DNA of 44,149 bases from assembly GCA_904393835.1 (NCBI GenBank), contig CAJFNC010000015.1:1-44149 (forward strand). The letters are read 5' to 3'. Below the pieces are notes generated by a model. It did not search any database. It had not been told where the DNA came from and saw nothing but the letters and a program-made list of their open reading frames with translations. Positions 19,334 to 27,600 of this stretch are shown here, one piece after another. The translations under genes and the position numbers were made by a program. Origin of the DNA: an uncultured Ruminococcus sp. (GTDB taxonomy: Bacteria; Bacillota; Clostridia; Oscillospirales; Acutalibacteraceae). Within the stretch, counting starts at the first letter, position 1. Each line of letters begins with the position of its first letter.

Positions 19334-20089
19334 TTAAAATCTTCTGTTTGCGGAATACCTGTTGCCGTCGGGCTTTTTTTGCTCCTCTTCCCTGTTTTGC
19401 CGAGGAACATAGTGACGGCTGCGGGTTACGGGACGCACCGTTTCGGAGTGAATTTTTTTGAGAGGTGCGTCGCTGATTGAGTGGTTTTCGCTCACGTCCC
19501 CTATTACGTGGACGTAGCCTTTGTCTTTTGACGTATCATAGTTTTTTTCGTCTGAAACGTCGTTATTTATTTTTGACGAATTCGACGTTAAATCGCCGTT
19601 TGTGAGCTTTTCACGATAGGCGTTGCGTTCATTCTTAAGTTCGTTGAACACGTCGGTATTTATGCTGAAACCCGAATTTTGTTCCTCGGGTTCTTTATTC
19701 ATATTAAAATTATCTACTTCCTCAAATTCGGAAGCAAGCAGGTTATCGGAATATTCTATGCCCGCTTTGCGAGCCTCCATAGACTTGCGGTATTTTTTGA
19801 GCGGACTGAACTTTACAAAACTCGTAGAAAAAACCGCAAAAATTATAAGCGGCACGGCAACAAGCAACACACCTAAAATGTTGTCGGCAAGTCCGAAAAA
19901 AATCCACGCAGCCATAACAGCTACCGAGATTATTGCCGCGAGCAAAAAGAAAAATATAACTTTTTTGTCGATTACTACTTTGCTTTCTTTGCCGCATCTT
20001 TCGCATACGTACTCCGCTTTGCGGCGGCTGGTGAATACTGCCGTATATGGAATTCTTTTGCCGCAGTACGGACACTTTTTAATTTTCAC
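19334..20089 (-). CDS. Zinc-ribbon membrane protein with long disordered tail
   Basis: A 251-residue protein. The N-terminal zinc ribbon (CPYC at 6-9, CERC about 29-32) is followed by two hydrophobic helices (about 44-66 and 70-92). A long hydrophilic, low-complexity cytoplasmic region (about 95-251) is rich in Asn, Ser, Lys, Glu and Arg and ends in a basic segment. The start is GTG at 20089 with GGGG ahead. It lies 13 bp after remB and 10 bp before its shorter paralogue. Position in the dnaA-gyrA run suggests co-expression with replication genes. The role is unknown. Confidence 0.8.
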   Translation of the reverse strand: MKIKKCPYCGKRIPYTAVFTSRRKAEYVCERCGKESKVVIDKKVIFFFLLAAIISVAVMAAWIFFGLADNILGVLLVAVPLIIFAVFSTSFVKFSPLKKYRKSMEARKAGIEYSDNLLASEFEEVDNFNMNKEPEEQNSGFSINTDVFNELKNERNAYREKLTNGDLTSNSSKINNDVSDEKNYDTSKDKGYVHVIGDVSENHSISDAPLKKIHSETVRPVTRSRHYVPRQNREEEQKKPDGNRYSANRRF

Positions 20090-20102
20090 ACAATCCCCTC
20101 TT

Positions 20103-20375
20103 TCAAGTAAAGTTATGATTGCCGTTAAAATTTAATTGTCTGTTTGAAAGCGTCTTTGTGGAAAGCTGGGTGATGTAAACCAAGGTTTTCCCCCTGCTTT
20201 TGCACACCACAAATGACTTTGGCAGTTCATACGAAACGTTTACCACGCTTCCGCTTTTTTCTGCCTGTGTCAAAAAATCTCTTGTTTTTTTGGACACCGT
20301 GCAAGCGTCAATGTCAAACATCGCTATTATGCTTTCGCTGTTAATTACGGTGTCCTGACCCAAGTGAAGATACAT
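20103..20375 (-). CDS. remB: RemB/YaaB family protein (DUF370)
   Basis: A 90-residue protein beginning MYLHLGQDTVINSESIIAMFD, the typical opening of the DUF370 family encoded between recF and gyrB in Firmicutes. B. subtilis YaaB (RemB) is linked to extracellular matrix gene control together with RemA. Here the family match and conserved place are clear, while a regulatory role is inference. The ATG overlaps the recF stop by one base (TGATG), indicating translational coupling. Confidence 0.88.
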   Translation of the reverse strand: MYLHLGQDTVINSESIIAMFDIDACTVSKKTRDFLTQAEKSGSVVNVSYELPKSFVVCKSRGKTLVYITQLSTKTLSNRQLNFNGNHNFT

Positions 20376-21472
20376 CAGTAAATCTCTCCGTTTTTAAGGT
20401 GAAACACCCTGCCCTTTTTAAGTTGTTCTTTGCCCGACTTTTCACAGCAGGTTATAAAAACCTGACATCCCTCAAGCTCGTTAAGCAAAAAATCCTGCCT
20501 TCCGGAGTCGAGCTCGCTTAAAACGTCGTCGAGTAAAATTACGGGTTCTTCGCCCATTTTTTCGCGCAAAACGCTTGCCTCCGCCAGCTTGAGCGACAGC
20601 ACGGCGCTGCGCTGCTGTCCCTGAGAGGCGAATGACCTGGCATTTTTGCCGTTTATTAAAATTTCTATGTCGTCACGGTGAGCTCCGACTGTCGTCACCC
20701 CCGTGCGTATATCGTCTTTTCGGTTTTCTTCAAGAGCAGTTCTGAGCTTAAGGGCAATTTCTTCAAGCGTATCGTCCTCTGATATGTTCGCGCTCGACAC
20801 GTACATAATTTGCAGCTGCTCTTTGTTATTTGAAATTCCGCTGTGGTACTTATAAGCCGTTTTGCTTAACCCCTTTACGTAATCAAGACGCTGTTTAATA
20901 AGCCTTGAACCGTAACGTATGAGAGGTTCGTCCCACACGAATATTGTTTCCTCAAGCGAGGGTCGGCGGTAAATATCCTTTAAAAGCGCATTTCGCTGAC
21001 CTAAAATTCTGTTGTACTTTGAAAGCAAAACAGCGTTTTGAAGCTTTTCACGGCAAATGGCGCTGTCGATAAATTTTCGGCGTTCCGACGGTCCTCTTTT
21101 TACAAGACTGAGATGCTCCGGTGAAAACACCACAGCGCAGAACTTTTCAATAAGCGCCGCCGTGGACTTTTTGGGCACGCCGTTTACCTCGGCTTTTTTT
21201 TTGCTGTTTTCAAAGGTTATTTTTGCCGTTTGCTCCCTCTCCTGCCCCAAAAAGCGCATTTCGAGCTTTGCAAACTTTTTGTCCCAATTGATTACCTCAA
21301 AATCCTTAGACGGACGAAAAGAATGTCCTCCGCAGAAAAACCAGAGCGCCTCAAGAAGGTTTGTTTTTCCCTGTGCGTTGTCTCCGTATATTACGTTTAC
21401 TGAGCCGCAGGGCTCAATTATATCATTGCGAAGATTTCTGAAATTTTCAAATTTTAATGCAAGTACCTTCAC
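20375..21472 (-). CDS. recF: DNA replication and repair protein RecF
   Basis: A 365-residue SMC-like ATPase that helps load RecA at single-strand gaps. Walker A is GDNAQGKT (30-37). The ABC signature and Walker B appear late (FASQGQQRSAVLSLKLAE, then ILLDDVLSELD). Length is standard. The start codon is GTG at 21472, 18 bp after the stop of the S4-domain gene. It lies in the conserved order dnaN, S4 protein, recF, remB, and is cytoplasmic and nucleoid associated. Confidence 0.96.
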   Translation of the reverse strand: MKVLALKFENFRNLRNDIIEPCGSVNVIYGDNAQGKTNLLEALWFFCGGHSFRPSKDFEVINWDKKFAKLEMRFLGQEREQTAKITFENSKKKAEVNGVPKKSTAALIEKFCAVVFSPEHLSLVKRGPSERRKFIDSAICREKLQNAVLLSKYNRILGQRNALLKDIYRRPSLEETIFVWDEPLIRYGSRLIKQRLDYVKGLSKTAYKYHSGISNNKEQLQIMYVSSANISEDDTLEEIALKLRTALEENRKDDIRTGVTTVGAHRDDIEILINGKNARSFASQGQQRSAVLSLKLAEASVLREKMGEEPVILLDDVLSELDSGRQDFLLNELEGCQVFITCCEKSGKEQLKKGRVFHLKNGEIY

Positions 21473-21490
21473 GTCGTTATTTCAATCCTA

Positions 21491-21703
21491 TTATTCAACC
21501 TCAATTTCAATGTCGCCGTAAACTGCCCTGTCGCCTGCCCTGAGCTTTTTGCCGCGCATAACGCAAACTTCACCGTTTACGCTGACTTCGCCGTTTTGAA
21601 TTGCTACCTTTGCCATTCCGCCGGTATCAAAAACGCCCGCAAGCTTCATTAAATCCTGAAGTTTAATATATTCGCTGTCGATTTTAATTTTCTCAGTTTT
21701 CAT
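21491..21703 (-). CDS. yaaA: S4-domain RNA-binding protein (YaaA type)
   Basis: A 70-residue protein made of little more than one S4 RNA-binding domain ([20 protein letters not shown], then [17 protein letters not shown]). This small gene sits between dnaN and recF in most Firmicutes and is thought to act in ribosome assembly or RNA binding. An in-frame TTG 6 bp upstream is possible, but the ATG at 21703 has GAGG at good distance. It overlaps the end of dnaN by 11 bp, so coupling is expected. Confidence 0.9.
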   Translation of the reverse strand: MKTEKIKIDSEYIKLQDLMKLAGVFDTGGMAKVAIQNGEVSVNGEVCVMRGKKLRAGDRAVYGDIEIEVE

Positions 21704-22799
21704 TTGCAAGCCTCATAAGCGCTACGATGTTAAGAAAGCTGTCGCCCTCAACCGGTTTGATGATTACGGGATTAATTGAACCGTTAAAAATTATCTTTAC
21801 CTCATCGGTATCGGTGTTCTTTAAAGCGTCGAGCATATATTTGTTGTTAAATCCGACTTCAACCTCTTCACCGATAATCGGAATTGAGATAACGTCGTTT
21901 GCCTTGCCTACCGTTGACGCGCACGAAAGCTTGATTTCATCATTTGATAAAACGCACCTTACGGGGCTCTGCATTCTTTCGCTGTTGAGCGGAGTCATTC
22001 TTTCAAGCGCCTCAATCAATATTCTGGTATTTATTACAATTTCCGTCTTTGTTTCTGTCGGAACTGTAGTTCTGTAATCGAGGAACGTGCCCTCAATAAG
22101 CCTTGAAATTACCCTATAATTCTTTATTTTGAACATAATATGACGCTTGCCGACGATAATTTCAATTTCATCTTCGTCGTTTGTCAAAAGCTTGAGCACT
22201 TCCTGCTGAGTTTTTCCGGGTACTACAAAGCTTGTTTCGCAGTCGTTGTCAACACTTTCGTTTCTGATTGCCATACGGCAGCCGTCAACAGCGACAATTC
22301 TGAATGTGCCGTGTTCAAGCTCAAAAAGCGAACCCGTGTAAATCGGCTTTGCCATATTTTCGCTTACCGCGTACACTGTCTGGCGTATCATTTCTCTAAG
22401 CTCTTTTGCGTTTATCTTGATATAATCCATCTGGTCAAAGCTCGGCAAGTCGGGATACTCAACCGATGAAATGCCGACAATCTGATAATTAGCGTGACCG
22501 CTCGTTATGTAGGTAACCATTCTTTCATCTGTCTCGACAGAAACAATTTCTTCGGGCAGACGTCTGATAATATCCAAAAACAGCTTAGCGCTTACTACGA
22601 TTTCGCCCTCAGCCGCAATGGTTGCTTCTATATCGGTAGTGATTCCGATTTCAAGATTATACCCGGAAATATTTAGTTTTTCACCGTACGCCTTTATAAG
22701 CACACCCTCAAGCGCGGGAATTGTCGCTTTGGTACTTACGGCTCTCGATACGTTCGATACTGCCGAAACAAGGTCGGATTTAAAACAACTGAATTTCAT
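21693..22799 (-). CDS. dnaN: DNA polymerase III beta subunit (sliding clamp)
   Basis: A 368-residue ring-forming processivity clamp made of three similar domains of about 120 residues. The start [22 protein letters not shown] and the end NPVIIKP...IVALMRL match the family. It tethers polymerase III and repair proteins to DNA. GGAGG lies 6 bp ahead of the ATG at 22799. Unlike many Firmicutes it is separated from dnaA by 1.3 kb of putative origin DNA, so it needs its own promoter; I could not identify that with confidence. Confidence 0.97.
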   Translation of the reverse strand: MKFSCFKSDLVSAVSNVSRAVSTKATIPALEGVLIKAYGEKLNISGYNLEIGITTDIEATIAAEGEIVVSAKLFLDIIRRLPEEIVSVETDERMVTYITSGHANYQIVGISSVEYPDLPSFDQMDYIKINAKELREMIRQTVYAVSENMAKPIYTGSLFELEHGTFRIVAVDGCRMAIRNESVDNDCETSFVVPGKTQQEVLKLLTNDEDEIEIIVGKRHIMFKIKNYRVISRLIEGTFLDYRTTVPTETKTEIVINTRILIEALERMTPLNSERMQSPVRCVLSNDEIKLSCASTVGKANDVISIPIIGEEVEVGFNNKYMLDALKNTDTDEVKIIFNGSINPVIIKPVEGDSFLNIVALMRLANEN

Positions 22800-23220
22800 T
22801 TTTATCCTCCGTTAGCGTTATTTATTCGTATGTTTAATGTTTTTACTTCTGATTCACATCAAATAAGTAAGTATTATGTTTTTCTTATTCTTAATTTACT
22901 TAACATTTTTAACATCACGATTTTGACTTTGACAAAACCAAAAAAGCGGAGCGTATAACACTCATATAATATTAATTATATTTTTTAGTAATAGTAGTAG
23001 GGGATGTTAAAATATAGAAAAACTGCTTTTTTCTGCATATACGCTGAATTTTTTTATTAACATAAGGTATTTAATAAAATGTGAGAGCTTGTTTAAAAAT
23101 TTATGATAACGAAAAGATTACAAATTTTAATATTCCATAACAGAAATTTTACAAAGCTGTAACCATTCAAAAAACAAGTGAAACAGAAAAAAACGAAAAT
23201 TTTGAAAAATAAATAAAAAA

Positions 23221-23467
23221 ATGTTGAAATTATTTTACACCGAACAGTTAAAAAATGTTGACATCAGAGCTGATTTAATATCCACAAAAAAAGTATGATT
23301 TAAAAATAAGCTGATTAATGCTGAATTTTAAAGCAGTCAAAAGATGTTGAACATATGTTGAAATTAAAAAGTCGAATGTTAAAACATAAGTTAAAATGAT
23401 GTGAAAGCGGATATTTTAACTTAAGTTCCGACAATTTTGTTGTTAACGGTGTGTTGATATATGTTGA
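23221..23467 (+). promoter_or_regulatory. Cluster of six RTGTTGA motifs (candidate non-canonical DnaA boxes)
   Basis: ATGTTGA occurs at 23,221, 23,255, 23,344, 23,355 and 23,461, and GTGTTGA at 23,451, all on the plus strand. Consensus RTGTTGAnAT. Two pairs are spaced 11 and 10 bp, one helical turn. The complement ATnTCAACA differs from the standard box TTATCCACA chiefly by A for the second C. Assignment as DnaA sites is inference tied to the altered DnaA signature. Confidence 0.5.
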
Positions 23468-23477
23468 CGCTGTAAGC

Positions 23478-23710
23478 GGAGTGCCTCCGCCGTCTTTACG
23501 AGCAGATAGCTTTGATATTTTCATACCTTATTTGCCCGGTTTTTAAGTTTGTTTTATTATTTAAGTATTTTTAGTGGAGTGCCTCCGCCGTCTTTACGAG
23601 CAGATAGCTTTGATATTTTCATACCTTAGTTGCCCGATTTTTAAGTTTGTTTTATTATTTAAGTATTTTTTATGGAGTGCCTCCGCCGTCTTTACGAGCA
23701 GATAGGTTTT
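23478..23710 (+). repeat. 98-bp tandem repeats in oriC (third copy truncated)
   Basis: Units start at 23,478, 23,576 and 23,674 (period 98) with very few mismatches. Each begins with the hairpin GGAG-TGC-CTCC preceded by or followed by CCGCCGTC. It then carries the family boxes TACGAGCAGATAG and TTGCCCG, followed by an A/T-rich filler. The third unit breaks off after the first box and runs into the next repeat type. Confidence 0.9.
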
Positions 23711-23715
23711 ATTAC

Positions 23716-24105
23716 GAGAAGACAGGTTGGCGATTGATTATACCTAATCAACCCGACAGTTTACATTGATTAATTAACTTTGTTATACTCATATAATAGT
23801 AATATATTAAATATAACAAACTTAAAGGTCAGGAAAAAACAGCTTAAATATAATCAAACTTGTTTGCCCGTAATAAAAACGTAATTTCTAAATAAAAGTG
23901 TACAACCGGGCAATAAACGTTCCTGCAAAACCGAACCTATCTTCTTAAATATAAAAAACGTTATTATTAGATGGAAGTGTACGGTCGGGCAACAAACTTT
24001 TTTGTAAAACCGAACCTATCTTCTTAAATATAAAAAACGTTATTATTAGATGTAAGTATACGGTCGGGCAATAAACGTTCCTGCAAAACCGAACCTATCT
24101 TCTCG
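23716..24105. repeat. Inverted modular repeats beside dnaA
   Basis: A plus-oriented element starts with GAGAAGACAGGTT (23,716), has the inner hairpin TTGATTA/TAATCAA and an ATCAACCCGACAG box, then an A/T-rich core, and ends at 23,853-23,870 with AATCAAACTTGTTTGCCCG. Three minus-oriented units with 79-bp period follow (AAGTGTAC starts at 23,896 and 23,975, AAGTATAC at 24,054). Each reads TCGGGCAA...ACCTATCTTCT, and the last ends 8 bp from the dnaA stop. Confidence 0.85.
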
Positions 24106-24113
24106 TGGTAAAA

Positions 24114-25439
24114 TTAACGGTCACGAATGTTTTTGATTGTGTCGTCAATAATTTCCTTGACTTTTTTGTCGTTTTCCATCATCTTTTTAACCTTTTGAAG
24201 GGTGTAGATGACAGTAGAGTAGTGGCGGTTGCCGAACTCTTTGCCGATATCAACCATGGAAAGGGTGGTCAGCTCACGAGTTACGTAGATAGCCACGTGA
24301 CGGGCGTTGCTGATGTTGGCGCTGCGGTTTTTTTGTGAGCGAATTTCTTCGGCTGTAATGCCGTAGGTGCGGGCAACTTCGTCAATGATGCGTTCAACCG
24401 TGATTGCGGGAGGAACGTCGTTGTTAAGAATATCGGCAATAACCTCCTGTACAGAGGAAATTGTCGGTTTTTCCTGATTGAGAAGTGATTTTGCCTTGAG
24501 TTTTTTAACTGTGCCCTCAAGCTGACGGATGTTAGCTTTGATTTTTGAGGCGATATATTCGCAAACTTCGTTTGAAATGTCGAGATTTAAAAGCTCGGCC
24601 TTGCGCTTGATAATTGCGATTCGCGTCTCAAGATCCGGGGGCTGAATGTCGGCGATAAGATCCTGCTCAAAACGAGAACGCAGACGGTCGTCAAGGGTTT
24701 TGATTTCCTTGGGAGGACGGTCCGAGGTTAGGACAATTTGCTTGTGAGCGTCATAGAGGGCGTTAAAGGTATGGAAAAATTCCTCCTGGGTGCTCTCTTT
24801 GCCGCCGATAAACTGAACGTCATCGACAAGCAAAATGTCTGCTTGTCTGTATTTGTGCCTGAATTCGGGCATTTTTGCAAGGCGAAGCGACTCGATAAGT
24901 TCGTTTGTAAAGTCATCGCCTTTTATGTAGCAAATAACCTTTGAGGGGTCATTCTTTTTGATTTCGTTTCCGATTGCATAAAGCAGATGAGTTTTGCCGA
25001 GTCCCGAGTTTCCGTACAAAAACAGCGGGTTGTAGGCGCGTGCGGGATTGGTGGCTACCGCAAGACAGGCCGCGTGGGCAAACTTGTTTGAAGAGCCTAC
25101 GATGAAAGTGTCAAAGGTGTATTCGTAGTTTGAGTCATTTTGAACTTCCTTTGCCGGAGGCGCGGGAGCGGTCTGAGTTTGCATTTCATCGGGAATTTTA
25201 AAAACAATGTTAAATTCTGTGTCAAAAACCGCCTTAAAAGCTTCCTGTAACAGCGCACTGTAACAGCGGGTAAGCGTTTGGCGGTGAAAGTCGTTGGGTA
25301 CAAGCAAAACAGCCTTTTGTTTGTCAAAGTCAAGTGTAACGGGCTTGATTCTGCTTATCCAGGTGTTATAGGCAACGTCGGTGATTTTTGTTTTGCAATA
25401 GGAACAAATAACCTCCCAAGCGTCGTCAAATGAATCCAT
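24114..25439 (-). CDS. dnaA: Chromosomal replication initiator DnaA (altered DNA-recognition signature)
   Basis: A 441-residue initiator that opens oriC and loads the helicase. Domain I (1-80) and a short linker precede the AAA+ domain with Walker A GNSGLGKT (143-150) and Walker B ILLVDD (about 202-207). The arginine-finger helix region RSRFEQDL is intact. Domain IV (about 345-441) carries the DNA-binding helix-turn-helix. Its signature, usually GGRDH(T/S)TV, here reads GNRHYSTV (403-410), changing Asp and His that contact the DnaA box in E. coli. The ATG at 25,439 has GAGAGGAAG ahead; an upstream in-frame ATG adds 26 unlikely residues. Confidence 0.96.
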   Translation of the reverse strand: MDSFDDAWEVICSYCKTKITDVAYNTWISRIKPVTLDFDKQKAVLLVPNDFHRQTLTRCYSALLQEAFKAVFDTEFNIVFKIPDEMQTQTAPAPPAKEVQNDSNYEYTFDTFIVGSSNKFAHAACLAVATNPARAYNPLFLYGNSGLGKTHLLYAIGNEIKKNDPSKVICYIKGDDFTNELIESLRLAKMPEFRHKYRQADILLVDDVQFIGGKESTQEEFFHTFNALYDAHKQIVLTSDRPPKEIKTLDDRLRSRFEQDLIADIQPPDLETRIAIIKRKAELLNLDISNEVCEYIASKIKANIRQLEGTVKKLKAKSLLNQEKPTISSVQEVIADILNNDVPPAITVERIIDEVARTYGITAEEIRSQKNRSANISNARHVAIYVTRELTTLSMVDIGKEFGNRHYSTVIYTLQKVKKMMENDKKVKEIIDDTIKNIRDR

Positions 25440-25522
25440 CAAATTCTTTCTTCCTCTCATTAAGCCGAGTGGCTTTAATTTCCATATAATAACCCATAAT
25501 ATTAAAATATCATTCATAATCT

Positions 25523-25551
25523 ATTATAGTATAATTTTTATAAAATTGCAA
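25523..25551 (-). promoter_or_regulatory. Probable dnaA promoter
   Basis: On the minus strand TTGCAA (25,546-25,551), a 17-bp spacer and a perfect TATAAT (25,523-25,528). The leader to the dnaA ATG is about 75 nt. Confidence 0.65.
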
Positions 25552-25700
25552 CGCAAATACACAACAAACTTTTTGTTATTTTAAGGCGATATTTATATAT
25601 AGAATATAATAATACTTATATATGTAAAAAGCGTGTAAGTTTCGGGTGCGCAAAACGCCGAAAAACAGCGTGTTTAATATTCTTTTAAGGTAAAAAATAC

Positions 25701-25729
25701 TTGACGAATTATAAAAAGTAATATATAAT
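25701..25729 (+). promoter_or_regulatory. Promoter of rpmH-rnpA
   Basis: TTGACG (25,701-25,706), a 17-bp spacer and a perfect TATAAT (25,724-25,729). It is divergent from the dnaA promoter across about 150 bp. Confidence 0.75.
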
Positions 25730-25770
25730 GCTATATTGCAAGGTTATATTTTGAAGGGAGGTTTTTAAGT

Positions 25771-25905
25771 ATGTTAAGAACATATCAGCCTAAGAAGCTT
25801 CACAGAAAAAAAGAGCACGGATTCAGAAAGAGAATGGCAACTGCTAACGGCAGAAAGGTTTTGGCAAGAAGAAGAGCAAAAGGCAGAAAAAGGTTGTCTT
25901 ACTGA
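25771..25905 (+). CDS. rpmH: 50S ribosomal protein L34
   Basis: A 44-residue, strongly basic ribosomal protein ([20 protein letters not shown], then [20 protein letters not shown]). Every hallmark of L34 is present, including the TYQP start and the GFR and GR-x-VL-x-RRR patterns. It binds 23S rRNA in the large subunit. GGGAGG lies ahead of the ATG. Its place opposite dnaA and before rnpA is conserved across bacteria. Confidence 0.98.
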   Translation: MLRTYQPKKLHRKKEHGFRKRMATANGRKVLARRRAKGRKRLSY

Positions 25906-25910
25906 TTTTT

Positions 25911-25942
25911 AAGACCACTTGACTTTGTGGTCTTTTGTTTTT
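25911..25942 (+). terminator. Terminator or attenuator between rpmH and rnpA
   Basis: An 8-bp stem AAGACCAC/GTGGTCTT (25,911-25,918/25,927-25,934) runs into TTGTTTTTT. Partial termination here would keep L34 made in excess over RNase P protein. Confidence 0.75.
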
Positions 25943-25976
25943 TACGCTGTCTTACTTGCACGGTGGGTGTGAATTG

Positions 25977-26330
25977 ATGAAAAAATGTTTCACGCTGAAG
26001 GATAACAAGGATTTTTCCCGTCTGTATCGAAGGGGAAAATCCTATGTAAGTCCTGTTTTGGTGACGTATATCAGTAAAAATAAAACAAATAACCTGCGTT
26101 TCGGTATAACCACCGGCAAAAAGGTAGGAAAGGCAGTAAAGCGTTCAAGAGCTCGCAGGGTAATAAGAGCGGCTTATTTTGAGCTTTATCCGCAGATAAA
26201 GTCGGGATACGATTTTGTGTTTGTGGCAAGAGGAAAAACTCCGTATGTAAAATCTCAAGTAATCTGCAAGGCTATGAAAAAGCATTTAAAGTCGGCGGGC
26301 GTTTTGGTTAACGGTGAAAACGGTACTTAA
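25977..26330 (+). CDS. rnpA: Ribonuclease P protein component
   Basis: A 117-residue basic protein that assists the RNase P RNA in cutting tRNA 5' leaders. The RNR-type motif is [17 protein letters not shown] (about 48-64) after the [10 protein letters not shown] strand. The ATG at 25,977 gives the expected length; a 14-residue upstream extension overlaps the terminator and is unlikely. It follows rpmH and is read into yidD and yidC. Confidence 0.94.
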   Translation: MKKCFTLKDNKDFSRLYRRGKSYVSPVLVTYISKNKTNNLRFGITTGKKVGKAVKRSRARRVIRAAYFELYPQIKSGYDFVFVARGKTPYVKSQVICKAMKKHLKSAGVLVNGENGT

Positions 26331-26346
26331 TTACGGCAGAAGTTAT

Positions 26347-26583
26347 ATGAAATATGTATTTTTGGCGATAATAAAATTTTATCAATCGGCAATATCGCCG
26401 CATCTTGCGAAAAACTGCAAGTATATTCCCACGTGTTCGCAGTACGGATACGAGGCGATACAGAGGTTCGGCGCAATAAAGGGCGGTTTACTTACCGTTT
26501 GGAGAATATTGAGATGCAACCCGTTTTCCAAGGGCGGGTATGACCCCGTTCCCGAAAAAAAAGAGACGAGAAAACTAAAGTGA
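26347..26583 (+). CDS. yidD: Membrane protein insertion efficiency factor YidD
   Basis: A 78-residue protein with a short amphipathic N-terminal helix ([19 protein letters not shown]) and the family signature [19 protein letters not shown], then [24 protein letters not shown]. It helps YidC-dependent membrane insertion at the inner face of the membrane. A GTG at 26,314 overlapping rnpA would add 11 residues. I prefer the ATG at 26,347 because it gives the usual start, though its ribosome site is weak. It is translated in a tight series rnpA-yidD-yidC. Confidence 0.92.
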   Translation: MKYVFLAIIKFYQSAISPHLAKNCKYIPTCSQYGYEAIQRFGAIKGGLLTVWRILRCNPFSKGGYDPVPEKKETRKLK

Positions 26584-26592
26584 GGTTAGAAG

Positions 26593-27582
26593 ATGCAGAT
26601 CTTTGGATTTCTGGGAAGCTTACTCGGTTACATTTTGTGGGGAGTTTTCTATTTATTAAAAGATTTCGGCCTGTCAATTATTGTTTTTACAATTATTATC
26701 AAGCTTGTATTGTTTCCGTTTTCGGTTAAACAGCAGAAGTCAATGGCGGGTACAGCCAGATTATCAAAAAAGCAAAAAGAACTTCAGGAGAAGTATGCTA
26801 ACAACAAACAGCTGCTTCAGGAAGAGATGGCAAAGCTTTACGAAAAAGAGGGCGTAAAGCCGATGGGCGGATGTCTTGTTACAGCTATTCCGCTTCTTGT
26901 AATTCTCGGTATTTTTTATGCCGTTGCATATCCTCTTACAAACACTCTGCATATTGACAGCAACGCTGTTCAGAGTGCGCTTTCATATGTAAATACAATC
27001 CCGGGTTACGTGTCAAACACCAATCCCGTGTATCAGGAAATCAGTTTGTTGACCATATTCCCGAATATAGTTGATACGCAGGCTATTCAGAATGCGTTTT
27101 CGGCTTCGGAAATTTCACAGATAAATATGCTTGCGGGCGGATTTAATACCTTTGGAATAAATCTTTTGGCGGTGCCCAGCGATTTTGGTTTGCTGTCGCC
27201 TTACATTTTGTTCCCGGTATTTTGTTTGCTGTCAAACTGGGGTTCTCAGTTTGTAATGACAAAGGTGAACAAAACTCAGATGGCGCAGCAGCAGGGCTGT
27301 ATGAAGGTAATGCTTTACGGTATGCCTTTGATTTCGGCTTACATTGCATATACGGTTCCGTGCGCCGTTGCTTTTTACTGGATTATTTCGTCACTCATCA
27401 GCTTGATACAGTCAATTGTATTAAGTAAGATTTTCAGCGCAACTCAGCTTACGGCAAAATCAGAGGCGAGACACGCCGCACTGCTTTTTGCTAACGAAAA
27501 AAATGTTCCGTATATCTATGCTCCGAGAGAAAATCCCGTTGCAAGTGACAATAAAAATAAGAGCAAAAAGAAAAAGAAGTAA
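26593..27582 (+). CDS. yidC: Membrane protein insertase YidC/OxaA
   Basis: A 329-residue integral membrane insertase. There is no lipobox cysteine near the N-terminus, unlike B. subtilis SpoIIIJ. The first core helix holds Lys37 (IIKLVLFPFSVKQQKSM), at the place of the groove arginine of Gram-positive homologues. A cytoplasmic helical hairpin (about 55-90), further core helices (about 98-115, 210-225, 240-285) and a poly-Lys tail that can bind the ribosome follow. The insert at about 125-205 between helices is larger than in Bacillus. The ATG lies 10 bp after yidD. Confidence 0.93.
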   Translation: MQIFGFLGSLLGYILWGVFYLLKDFGLSIIVFTIIIKLVLFPFSVKQQKSMAGTARLSKKQKELQEKYANNKQLLQEEMAKLYEKEGVKPMGGCLVTAIPLLVILGIFYAVAYPLTNTLHIDSNAVQSALSYVNTIPGYVSNTNPVYQEISLLTIFPNIVDTQAIQNAFSASEISQINMLAGGFNTFGINLLAVPSDFGLLSPYILFPVFCLLSNWGSQFVMTKVNKTQMAQQQGCMKVMLYGMPLISAYIAYTVPCAVAFYWIISSLISLIQSIVLSKIFSATQLTAKSEARHAALLFANEKNVPYIYAPRENPVASDNKNKSKKKKK

Positions 27583-27600
27583 AGAATACAGGTGATTAAT

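Larger units (their letters stand above)
22800..24113. other. oriC: Putative chromosomal origin (oriC) between dnaN and dnaA
   Basis: A 1.3-kb gene-free gap in the canonical origin position. All genes to the left up to 11.2 kb run leftwards and all genes from 25.8 to 38.9 kb run rightwards, as expected around an origin. The left part (about 23,040-23,260) is very A/T rich with long A runs, a candidate unwinding element. Canonical DnaA boxes are scarce: ATATCCACA at 23,278-23,286, TTTTACACC at 23,233-23,241 and TGATTCACA at 22,850-22,858 each have one mismatch. Six co-oriented RTGTTGA motifs lie at 23,221-23,467. The right half is filled by modular repeats. Confidence 0.75.

Noticed and set aside
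26314..26346. GTG start of yidD overlapping rnpA
   Set aside because: It would add 11 residues not typical of the family; the ATG at 26,347 gives the usual N-terminus, although its ribosome site is weak.
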